A stretch of 64,000 nucleotides of DNA from Chondrilla cf. caribensis. Lineage: Eukaryota > Porifera > Demospongiae > Chondrillida > Chondrillidae. Below are positions 1 through 9,812 of the stretch, piece by piece; positions within the stretch are counted from its first letter, which is position 1, and each line of letters starts with the position of its first letter. Location: assembly GCA_964020155.1 (NCBI GenBank), contig OZ026546.1, positions 2,332,900 through 2,396,899 of the forward strand, in the 5' to 3' direction. Position numbers and translations under genes: made by a program. The notes beneath the pieces are model-generated. The model searched no databases. It saw nothing but the letters and a program-made list of their open reading frames with translations, and was not told where the DNA came from.

Positions 1-190
1 GTGAACATCGTGAACACTGTGAACGTTGTGAACGTTGTGAACATCGTGAATACTGTGAACACTGTGAACGTTGTGAACATCGTGAATACTGTGAACACTG
101 TGAACGTTGTGAAAGTTGTGAACAGTGTGTATAGTGTTAACATTGTAAGTGTTTTGAATACCGTATATAGTGTGACTACTGTTAACACTT
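1..190. repeat. Minisatellite, about 9-bp units, cut by the window edge
   Basis: The first ~135 bases are near-perfect units of the type GTGAACRTYGTGAAC, fading into degenerate copies by about 190. The frame is open only because the unit length is a multiple of three, so the Val/Asn/Thr-rich translation is not taken as a protein. The array probably extends left of the window. Confidence 0.85.
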
Positions 191-660
191 ATTCTTTCCT
201 CAGGTTGGATTGCCTAATAGAGATACTTCTTCTACTGAACACACTCACTTTCTTTAATACTACCATTGGTTTTGTTCTTGCACATGTTCTGTGTTCACAA
301 AACACACAAGTCATTTTACCTCTTCTCAAATGTATCAATATATCATCTTCCTCAGTCGTCAAGTTCAAGTTTCGCGAATCCAAATGAGAAACGATTGGGC
401 ACACGTACTAGTGACAGTGAATGTAACAATATGGCTGACGCGTCTTATACCCGTGACTGTGTCCTGGCAGAGATATGGTTGTGCTATGTATGGTGACACA
501 AACGAATTGAAGTGTTCAAGTTTTGAAATATTTCAGACAATTTTAAAATCGTCTTTCTTTGAGGAGTTCCAGGATATTCAAGGCGAGTCTTGACTCTTAG
601 ACCCGTTACTGTGATGTACGTAGTATGTTCAGTCAAATTGCCGAATTTCGGACGTGTTCA
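191..660. other. Non-genic stretch, nothing recognised
   Basis: Short open frames on both strands show no domain, splice pattern or repeat that I recognise. Confidence 0.4.
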
Positions 661-664
661 TTAA

Positions 665-1175
665 CAGTGGATTTTTCAACTTGAGTTAGAGCAGATGATT
701 GTGGGCATCTACTGTAGGGTATCTGGTACACTATTCCTGCTCTATTTCTCTGGGGACGGGATCCTTGGGTGAACTATAAGTGTTCTTAGGATATTGATTT
801 GCTTGAAGGTCTACCTTGATCCCTAAGGGTGCAAGAATTTGTCTAATGGCTTTTAAGGTGTTCTTTACATAGGGGATGGTGACAAAGATGGTGTCTGATG
901 GGGTGTTGTCTTGTCTGGGTTGGGGAGTGGGTTCGGGTGGATCTTTGATTAAGTACCTGGGGCATCCGTTCATCTTCAGGGCCTGGGACGTTTCTTCCTT
1001 CTTCAGTAGTGGATGTGGAGGGTAGGTACTGAGCTTGGTGATTTAAGGTTCGTACTACAGTTTTGGTCAATGGGATAGTTGGATTGGAAATCGAGATATT
1101 TATCTGTATGAGTGGCCATAGCCTTTTTGTACACTGTGGTGTCAAAAGTCTTGTAAAGTCTACAGGAGATGAGTA
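665..1175 (-). pseudogene. Penelope-like retroelement relic (RT 3' end to start of GIY-YIG)
   Basis: Read on the minus strand, three frames together give the conserved stretch that follows the RT domain in Penelope-like proteins. It contains a VYKKA..THTDKYLDF segment, a VRTLNHQA segment, a TIPYVK segment followed by LAPLGIKV, SSPKDPVP, and then AGIVYQIPYSRC, which looks like the entry to a GIY-YIG nuclease. At least two frameshifts and several stops interrupt it, so it is dead. The rest of the RT and the nuclease core are absent. The family call rests on remembered motif order, not on a search. Confidence 0.6.
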
Positions 1176-1987
1176 CATCTAGGACTTCATCATAGTGGTA
1201 CTAAATATTAAATGTGTAATATACGTATCTACCCTATACCTACATGGCAGTAATTTGGTATGATAGACTCAGTTTAGTTTGTATCTTTACATGATGTAAT
1301 ACAGTGTGACATGGTATAAGGTTGAACATAACCACTTTTTCGTGACCATGACTTCAATGAATGACAAAATCACAAAATTGTACTTCATTCTTCATTCCAT
1401 CCCATCAACTATCCAAGATATATCTTTCTCTACTGTACAAAGTTAACCCCTTTGTTTTTGTTGTTTGTCCTCATATGCTGGACTCACCTTGGTAGTGGGG
1501 TGTACTTGTGACCTTTGTTGGAGTGCACTCATTGTCTCAAGTTGGCTCCTTTGTTAGAGTCCACTCTTTGTGTCAAGTTAATGCCCAACCGATTCCTGTG
1601 AGAGTCCTACCCACGCATCTGTGTACGTAAAATTGTTTTGTTTTTTCTATACTATAGAAAGTGATCACAAGGTGTATTTTGCCAGAAGATATCTCATATT
1701 CTTTAATCAGGTAATTTATTTGAGTAGGTATCGTAGTATAACTATTAATATTATGTATGTATTATAGAATGTGTATTTTAGTATGTAAATTACTATTGAA
1801 ATTTAAAATTATTGATTTGTATACACGTGGCGAGCCATATTGAAGGAACGGGCTGTAAACTCCAAGGTACCGGTATGTATATAGAGTACAATCAGATTTT
1901 TGCTACTTAATCTGTATTCAAATACTGAATATCATTCTACATGTATTGTATAGTGGTATACAGATGAAAAAATATTACACCAGAATT
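1176..1987. other. Intergenic, probable upstream region of G1
   Basis: AT-rich, with no credible ORF. It precedes the signal-peptide exon of G1, so it should hold the promoter, but no TATA box or initiator can be defended. Confidence 0.35.
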
Positions 1988-4900
1988 ATGAAGAGCTCAG
2001 TATGCCGCCTACCAATGGTTTATCACCTTTTTCTACTGTTTCTACAGCTGTATTCTTCAGTACAAGGTATACACACTTATCTATGTCATATGTGAAATTT
2101 TCATTATAGTTATTGTATAGATATTTTGTTTTAGTACATGTTCCATTGAATAGTAAATACAGACAAAATGAAGCATGAGATGATCACCTCAAATGAATAT
2201 TTTACATGAAATACGTACTATGAAGAGTGTGATGACCTCTGTCCAATCTCTTATTGGATTATACTGTGGGTGTATATGAATATTCTTGAGAAAGTTAAAC
2301 ATTTTATGTGTACTGTACATCTATTCGTGATGAGAACTGAAACTGGACAGTATTTAATGTTTCTTTATTTACGTTTACATTTAATTTGTTACTAATAATA
2401 CATATACACCAGAATAATGATGGCACTGTATTAGGATTTGTTACCCTCTAAACAGTCTCATCAATTCAACTCAATGTCTCAATTCTCAACAGTAGAAATC
2501 AAACTACAAATTGAATCATTTGAATTTGTAGTTTATTGAAATGCACTGTTGCAAACGTTAATCCGTCAACATTTGCTTAGTTCTGAAGGTGTTTCATTTT
2601 CACTTTGGTTGATATGGAAATTTATTATTATGATATTCATATTATTTTCAGTTGCAATTTTAATCTCTTCACATTTGCTATTTCTTAAGGTGTTTCATTT
2701 TCACTTCAGTTCCCATTTAGTGATGTACAGTGATATGTACATTTATGTTATGATATTGATATTATTTTCTGTTTCACAATTGTTAGGTCAAACAGCATTG
2801 CTAAGTGGTACTAACTATGCCAGTGGCAGTGGATTCTGTTTTGGTGATCAACAGCTGAAAGAAGGACCTCCATTCATATCATGTACACATTCGGGATTCA
2901 CTGGGACAGTTGCTGCTCTTAGCATAGCATGGACCTTTGATGGTACTTCAACAGTCCCTAATGGGGATGCAGTGGATAGCATGTTTGCTGGACGTATTGA
3001 TGCTGTGAACATGCAACCAGTGGGAGGACGACTGAACATTCTCAATGTTACTAATTTGGGAGTGTCCTCTGTTGCCTGTAGGATAACAGCATTTGATGAT
3101 GTTGGTACCTTCTTAGGACAAACACCACTGTCAGCAACAGCAAGCATCTCTGTTGTCAATAGTAAGTGAAATGATGTTGTGTAAAACATGTTGATATGGA
3201 ATATCGAGGTGCCTGATAATAATCATTGTAGTTATCATGTTTCCTTATTTCTAATTTTTTGGAGGTAAATTCATGATTAGTAGCTGCACATAACTTTGCA
3301 TATGTAACATTGACACAGACTTTCCATTCAGTCAAGGTTATCTTATAGATATCAACATGCAATGCATTTATGTAGTAAATGAATTAGTATCCATGTGCCT
3401 TAAATTTCAATTTAAATTCACAGATTGTGAATTCTTAACTCTTCAATTCTAATGACACTACATCTATTACAGAACAGAGTCATGACACCTATATATTTTT
3501 CTGATTTGGGTCATTTTGTTACTTTCATCTGAGTCCTCTAAATTGAAAGATATTAGCTTAGAAGTGATCTTCAACTGAGAAAAGGAAACAAAAAGACTCT
3601 TAGTAACTAAGTATGTATTTACAAATCTGTTCAAGTGGAAGGTTGACAGCCCTTTCCAGTAGTAATTATAATTGTAATGCGATGTCATAATATCGGTTAA
3701 TCACTGTGATATAATAGCTACCCAGATCATTTTTAGATTATTGAAAACCATGGAGTTGTGCCTAAAATGCAGACCGTCCATGCGGATGCGGACCTGTACT
3801 TTAGTATAGCGACACCAATTAGCGCCCATAAGTGTCTAAAATGACGACCCGCAGGTACGAACATATCTTTAGTATTTAAAGTGCGGACCACAGACGATTT
3901 CTCTCAACAGGATTTAAGACATTGTTTAGCCATTACCCGCATAACAGAATAGTTTCATAATGTATTGTTGCCGATGTAATAAATCCGCCAAGTGTCGTAA
4001 CTGCATGCATTTGCATTAGATCAGTAAAGAGATGTACCAACTGTCAACCTGGACGCCTCGGAAAATACTGTATTCAACATGACTCGAATCAGCCTGATAC
4101 AACCTTTCCTATTGCAAATGCTAGGGATAAACAGCCTACAAACGACGATGACGCCAGCGACACGGTGAACAAACAGCCTGTCATCTGTTTAAAACTCCTG
4201 GTAAGCAGGGGGAAAATTTGTTCATGGAAAAGCACGGTTATTTCAGTAGTATGCAGATTCATCTGCAATGGAGAGTTTCGCTGAAAGCAGTGATGATTTT
4301 GGCACACTCCGTCCACCATTTGCATAATCAGTCCACAGTCCGCGTGGACGGTCCGCCAATTAGGAACAACCAAACCATGAATCTTATCTAGTAGGGTTAA
4401 GAACTGTGATTATAACTATTACGTGCATCGCATTGGAATTCATTAACGATATGCACACACACTTACACACATGCATACGCACACATGCTGCACAAATCCA
4501 TATACAATGAACACACACACACATGGTATCTTTCCTATACTGCAGTTGTTCCAGCACCAAGAGTAACCAGTGTTAGTGTGTCACATACAACTGTTGACAT
4601 TGTACTGATGAGACCAAATGAACTATGTGAAGAGCTCAGTGACAATCCAATAACCTACGTGATTGAAGTGTTCAGTGATAATGTCCTGATCACAACAAGG
4701 AATGTGACTTCCACGGGAGCTGCCACTATCTATACCATATCTGATCTCACAAGTATGACAATGTACACTGTGAATGTCAGCGCAGTGTTGAATGTGGTCA
4801 GTCAGAGCTCAATAGCAATGTTTGGTTTCACAACATTAGGTGGTAGGTTGTGTGCAGTGTATGCACTGTACCCGAGTATCAGCTTACTTGTTGTATATCG

Positions 4901-5466
4901 ACAAATTCTCTCTCAATTTGGTAGATGTTAACGAATGTGAGACTAACCCCCCTCCATGTGGTCAGATATGTAGAAATACAGTTGGTAGTTACGTATGCAG
5001 TTGTGTTTCAGGATACACCTTAGCAGAGGATGGTTTGACCTGCAATAGAGAGGAAGGTACACTATATATATACTACTGTGATAATGTGCGTACGTTGGTA
5101 TTATAGTAAATGTAAAATGATAAGTGATGTGATAATTTAATGTGTGGTTTGTTATTATGCTATACTGTTAATCAGAAATCTTAACACTATTAATTTTCTC
5201 TCCTCATCTTGTCAGGATTATCAGGATCCTCGTACAGTGTTCCTGTTGGGATATCAGTTGCTGTCACCTTCACAGTAACATCAGTAGTGTCCTCATCAGT
5301 AACTGCCATTGTCATGTACTTTGTATGTATCAGGAAGAAGAGGAGTGGAGTAGTCAAGGACACAGGAACTGGTGGAGATATCTATGAAGATCCTGATAGA
5401 AGTGGTGATATTAAAATGGATCCCTCACCAGCTTATCAGACTGTAGCTTCAGTTAATGTTCATTAA
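1988..5466 (+). CDS. G1: Ig-FN3-cbEGF single-pass receptor, complete 5-exon model
   Basis: Exons are 1988-2066, 2787-3161, 4546-4842 (or to 4839), 4925-5056 and 5216-5466. All junctions are GT-AG and all introns phase 1, giving about 377 residues. Exon 1 is a signal peptide (basic MKSSVCR, then a Leu/Phe/Val core). Exon 2 (residues ~27-151) is Ig-like, with paired Cys, a core Trp in IAWTFDG and a late VACRITAF strand. Exon 3 (~152-250) is a fibronectin III-like domain. Exon 4 (~251-294) is a calcium-binding EGF domain beginning DVNEC with six Cys. Exon 5 has a membrane segment (~303-332), a basic RKKR stop-transfer and a tail with IYEDP (Tyr ~351) and PAYQTV (Tyr ~368). AATAAA signals follow at 5503 and 5514. 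It is probably a surface receptor or adhesion protein; the ligand is unknown. A further FN3 exon in the intron at 3162-4545 cannot be excluded. Confidence 0.8.
3747..4379. mobile_element. TIR-flanked element in a G1 intron
   Basis: The ends are imperfect inverted repeats of about 45 bp. The left end reads ACCATGGAGTTGTGCCTAAA and the right end, inverted, TCATGGTTTGGTTGTTCCTA; both then continue into a GGACCGTCCAYGCGGA-type block. It lies between the Ig and FN3 exons of G1 and should be spliced out. It contains the Cys-rich relic at 3970-4160. No convincing target-site duplication was found, so the superfamily is unknown. Confidence 0.6.
3970..4165 (+). pseudogene. Relic of a Cys-rich transposon-associated protein
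   Basis: The sequence reads [13 protein letters not shown], then after a one-base frameshift continues [11 protein letters not shown] followed by QPGRLGKYC. This CRCN..G.C..C.C...G..C..C.P.R.G.C pattern is familiar from repeat-associated hypothetical proteins of cnidarians and sponges. The function is unknown. The frameshift and the short length make it a dead fragment inside the TIR element at 3747-4379. Confidence 0.5.
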
Positions 5467-5520
5467 AATGAGACTCAGTTTTGTGGACATTCTTTATGGA
5501 GCAATAAAAGGCTAATAAAT

Positions 5521-5878
5521 AAAATAGTCCTAAACTAATCCTGTAAAGGTGATGTGAGACATTCTGCATACATGTCTTATATGTAATTCAATGCTTGATT
5601 ATTACGTCGTTTGGGCTGATTCGTGAGCTCCAGCTAGGTTAATATTCATACATTGTTAAAATATATATAAGCTTGGATAAGGGCAGATAATCGGAGGTAT
5701 ATAATATACTATGTCCAGTACTCCCTTTTATAATGAGTTATATCTGATCATAATATTGTGTATACGCACATACGTACATACAATATATGATATGGAGTAT
5801 TTATTTGGTGATTTAAGCAATAAATTATTATAATCATTATACTAACCAATAGAATAATGTTATTACATGCACAATGTC

Positions 5879-5923
<45 letters not shown>

Positions 5924-6035
5924 TAAATCATACAAAATTAGCTATTCCTTGGCTACACATTGTCTTTTAGCATAAATAAAGTTAGCATTGTTACAGATAT
6001 AGTTCACATTCCTAGTTAAGATGCACCTCACCCGT
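5521..6035. repeat. AT-rich intergenic DNA with (AT)n tract
   Basis: A pure (AT) run lies at about 5880-5920, downstream of the G1 polyadenylation signals. Nothing else is recognised. Confidence 0.7.
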
Positions 6036-6039
6036 CAAG

Positions 6040-6450
6040 TTAGTTTTGGACTTTTGTGAGGGCCGGGTGAATGTCAGGAAGGGGAGGAGGCTCCCAACTA
6101 TTGGTGCTATGAGAACTGGTGGATAAAGGTGATAGTGGACCCCTGATTGATGATACTGGAGCTGGAGAAACGGAATCTACAACAAGTGATGATGATACTG
6201 GACCCGGTGTGGCAAAATCTACAACAGATGATGACGATACACTAATATCGATGGCAAAGGGATCAGAAGAGTCTGGAATTAATGGAACAACTGGAGAGCT
6301 AGAGTTTATAGAAGGAGATCTGAACTGATTGGAAGAATTTGAATTTGAGCAGTGTCCTTCCTGATGCGGCAAACTAGCTGAGCACGATCTCCCAGACTAA
6401 CGCATGAGTGACTCTTGCAATGACCGTTGCCGTTACACCTGCAACAGTTT
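6040..6450 (-). pseudogene. Second relic of the Cys-rich transposon-associated protein
   Basis: On the minus strand CCRCNGNGHCKSHSC runs into a one-base frameshift, after which the other frame continues RSCSASLPHQEGHCSN. The same C-rich signature is seen at 3970-4165. A Ser/Pro/Asp-rich linker follows, ending PPPLPDIHPAL before a stop at 6040. The Ser/Pro-rich part is too composition-biased to interpret alone. The frameshift inside the Cys motif argues for a relic. Confidence 0.5.
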
Positions 6451-6499
6451 CGACGATCGAAGGGAGAATTATGTGTTGGATTCTGATTCTGGTGAAGAT

Positions 6500-7340
6500 T
6501 ACCACACACATATACACACACAAACTACTTTCTTATCTGCAGTATACTTCGGTGGTGTAGGAATAGGTCAGATACAGAGTTGTCCAAAGGTATATACTGT
6601 ACATATTTGGATTTATATACCAGGGCTATACCATATCTAATGTTGTATATACGTATTATAATTATTATACAGTACCCTTTTATTTAGTACCTCATTTATT
6701 ATACATAGTTTTGTTTGTAGGCATGACTATTATGAGAATATGCCTTCAAACCCCCCTAGTGATATACGGAAATATCTTATATCTATACAATGTAGTCAGA
6801 CCTTTGTAAGGGTTCTGCTAGACTACATAGGACACAGTAACTGGTATGATACACCCACTATACATGTTCTTGTATTTCATCCATGCACTACTAGCCATAT
6901 TGAGGTGACACTACATGTATACATTGTCAAGTGCTGCTTCACAGAAAGACAACAAATGACAAACTATTTTCAATTTCAATATAAGTTGTAAATTTTAAGC
7001 TGCAGTCGGCTAAAGGAATGCAAGTCTCAAAGAATGTAACTATGAGTCAGGTGACCACTTATACTGTGGAAGCTCTCTAAACAGAACCCTTTAATCCAAT
7101 AACATTACAATTTACTTTGGGTTCCACTTTCAGCTTAAGATTTATGACATAATAAATTTAATATATATAAAGCATAATAATGTAATAGATCTAGAGCGAG
7201 TATAACACTTCATGCATGTCATATGTATATAACATACTATATATAACATAATAGTCTGGACGGTACTGAGAAACAGAGGGTATAGTCCGTGCTATAAATC
7301 AAAATACCTACCAACTGGCACACAACGATCAATTTCTCAT
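6500..7340. repeat. Duplicated block A1 (copy at about 46460-47230)
   Basis: Long stretches match the later block in the same orientation. Examples are the segment around TCTGCAGTATACTTCGG (6537) and the one around CTCTCTAAACAGAACCCTTT (7072). Many point differences and small indels separate the copies, so the duplication is not very recent. No coding exon lies in this part. Confidence 0.8.
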
Positions 7341-7414
7341 TTAACAACTGACAACATGTACAATTTACTTTTCCCCTCATTCATTGAGCAAAACTTCACT
7401 AAACTATCCAAATA

Positions 7415-7727
7415 TTTGATTTGATTTGATTTGAAATCTTATTTAATGTGGGGAAACCTTTAGCCTTGAAAGCTACTTTTCAAGGTACCCACAAATACTC
7501 AAATCAATACAACAACTGGACACATACACACAGAGATTATAGACAATGTCCAATTAAATATATAGTTTAGTGGCCTTGGTCTTCTCTTTGCATCTTCCCT
7601 TCCCATGTGTTGGTAGGGGGGTGCAGGAAAAAAAAACCTCATAAATTATCAGCAGTGCCAGGAATGGAACCAGGGACCCTTTATTTGATATAGCTTCATC
7701 CTCCTCATCAGCCACCAGCACCCCCCT
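7415..7727 (-). mobile_element. tRNA-derived SINE with (CAAAT)n tail
   Basis: On the minus strand the head (7727-7640) contains a box A-like TGGCTGATGAGG and a box B-like GGTTCCATTCC at roughly tRNA spacing. Read in that direction, the 3' part contains GGCTAAAGGTTTCCCCACAT, then AATAAGATTT and a CAAAT repeat tail. Related 3' ends lie at 45135-45205 and 63596-63659 with different tail repeats. The head similarity to tRNA is by eye. Confidence 0.5.
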
Positions 7728-8092
7728 AAATATATATCTCTCCTATATATGAAACATTTTGACTGGTATAATGCAGCAACTGCATAATATATAATCATAT
7801 ATATATATAATAATATATATTATAAATGCTGTCAATTTTATTTATATAGTCCTGTAATTATATATATACTCATATTATGCAGCTCACAAGGAAATCATCA
7901 TCAGCATCATGCAGGTTATTGTACTATTATATGAACGAGAGCTTTACAAATCATGTATAAATAAATGTCTTATAGTCTGTACATAATAATATTATTACAG
8001 AGAACGGTCAACTAGCTACATGGTACAAAATTTTATATAATATGTGTCCCAGTGTCCCTAAATTACTTAGTCAAACAGAATTTTTAGGCACC

Positions 8093-8310
8093 TTAAAACA
8101 CAGTCCGATAAGCAGGAGAAGGCTCCATTTTGACATTATCAGTCATTTCAGAATAATAATAGTCATCTTTAGTACCACACACTGAAGACACAGTCTGATA
8201 AGCAGGAGAAGACTGCATTTTAATATTATCATTGTGTTTTTCCGGATCTTCATAGACAACATCTCCTTCTCCACCATTCTCTTTTTCTTTCTTTTTGAGA
8301 CAAGGACAGG
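8093..8310 (-). CDS. G2: orphan cytoplasmic-tail exon of a receptor
   Basis: An AG acceptor at 8311-8312 (minus) is followed by 218 nt ending in TAA, the same length and phase as the tail exon of G4 (39839-40056). It encodes a Cys-Pro-Cys start, a Lys-rich juxtamembrane segment, VVYEDPEK, then SSPAYQTVSSV, a DDYYYSEM stretch and finally SPAYRTVF. The frame is intact. No matching membrane exon, linker or intact FN3 exon is visible upstream on this strand, where the block breaks at ~9375 and a LINE follows. It may be an alternative 3' exon of G3 (the next gene upstream on the strand), or a remnant of a broken gene. Confidence 0.55.
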
Positions 8311-8405
8311 CTATAACCACAGAAAACAACACATAAAATCTATGTACTTACACGACATTGTGGAATTATCACAATTACAAGCTAATTGTTAAAATCACTA
8401 TCAAT

Positions 8406-8949
8406 TAGTGCTGGGCGATACTATCGATACCACCAATAGTATCGATATACAGAGGGCAACTATTGGCAGTATCGCCTATATAATGTAATATATATACAGT
8501 GCACAAAAATATTTTTAGGAATGTATAAACAGTACACGCTGTGTAGGCAAAATGGCTGCCAGCAAGGAACTTCGTAAATATAATCTGTTGCCTCTACCTG
8601 GTGTTACCAGCAAAGTATGGAAATGTTATATATACGTATATAGTAAGGATGGAAAGCTCATCTGCCGCGAGGTAAGCGTTGAAAAGTAGCACATACTGTT
8701 CTGCAAGGCAGTCCCCCGTCGATTAATGCTGTAGCTTGTTGTTGTTTTACAGGTCTTGTGTGCTTTGTGTTTTAAATAGCTGTGTAACTTGCTTTTAGCT
8801 GTTTCTTTTCGCTTATGCTATTAGTATAACTTGCAGTGTAATGTCAATTCAATGTAAGTGTCACTTTGATTCACCAATACTTCAGGTATATTGTGATACT
8901 CTCCTAAGGTATTGTGATATGCAGAAAAAGTCATTAGCACCCAGCACTA
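8406..8949 (+). mobile_element. Non-autonomous hAT-type element with a BED-finger exon
   Basis: The terminal inverted repeats are TAGTGCTGGG and its complement CCCAGCACTA. They are flanked by the 8-bp duplication CTATCAAT (8398-8405) and CTATTAAT (8950-8957), 7 of 8 matching; an 8-bp TSD is diagnostic of hAT. At 8552-8671 an ATG-initiated stretch ending at a GTAAGC donor resembles the first exon of a ZBED-like transposase (KYNLLPLPGVTSKVWK, then SKDGKLICRE). No transposase core fits in 544 bp. Confidence 0.75.
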
Positions 8950-9375
8950 CTATTAATATGTATCACATACACTTATTATGTTTGAATTTATGTTCGAATG
9001 ATTTGGCACATTCCCACTCTTTCTAGATGTAACAATTAAGTCAGGTAATTTGATCAACAAGTGACCGGTTCACAGATTATTCATTAACACATTAACAGTT
9101 AAGGGACATTGTGTTACTTCCACCCAATATTCCATTATCACTAACAGTTAATAACCGACACAAATTTACCTTTCTTATGATCTGTACAGTAACGACATTT
9201 TATATATTTGAAAGTGAAGAACAATACAATCATCAAATAGCATCAATTCCCATTTTACCTTTTACATAAAATAAGCCTTAATTGCATGCCATCAAAAGTA
9301 CACATTACCAAGAATATAATAAAGCATTTTTATTTCAAACCACCAAGGTATTGTGTACATGTAATATTGTAAACA

Positions 9376-9812
9376 TGTGGCAGTCATGGGTAGAAACAAA
9401 CGTTACGTTACGCCTTTACCATGCCGGGCCATGTAGGTCATTGGAAGACGTCATTTCTTAGCATCAACAATATCGACAGGCTAACTTTATCACTGGGCGA
9501 GCTACAAGTGCTCCTAGGTTGCCTCAGTCCTTGTGAACTAGTTCGTACAAATTACTAACTCATCTCCAAAAGTAGTGCGTGCGAAAATCAATGTCACAGG
9601 ATTCTCAGCGACCTGAAACCAGTACAAATCTCTACAGATGAGGGTTTTTTCTTGTGTTGCGGCAAGGTAGGAGTTGTGTGAGCACGTACACATTCACATG
9701 TACACGCATTCCTGTGCATTGCGTACAGAAACACCATCATATTTGAACCTCTGTAATAACACACCCTATTGACGAAAAATGCTCTCACTTGCTGAAAATC
9801 CAGAGGATACCC
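9376..9812. other. Unassigned, perhaps 3' flank of the LINE at 9813-11822
   Basis: It lies between the end of duplicated block A2 and the LINE stop codon. No 3' poly-A or repeat tail was recognised. Confidence 0.3.

Larger units (their letters stand above)
7800..9375. repeat. Duplicated block A2 (copy at about 47690-49725)
   Basis: It is collinear with the later copy and carries the orphan receptor tail exon and the hAT-type element in the same order and orientation. Similarity ends at about 9375. The sister copy continues there into the membrane exon at 50149-50256, which is missing here. Confidence 0.85.

Noticed and set aside
1..387. A 128-codon frame of Asn-Val-Thr repeats
   Set aside because: Product of the 9-bp minisatellite, with no domain beyond it.
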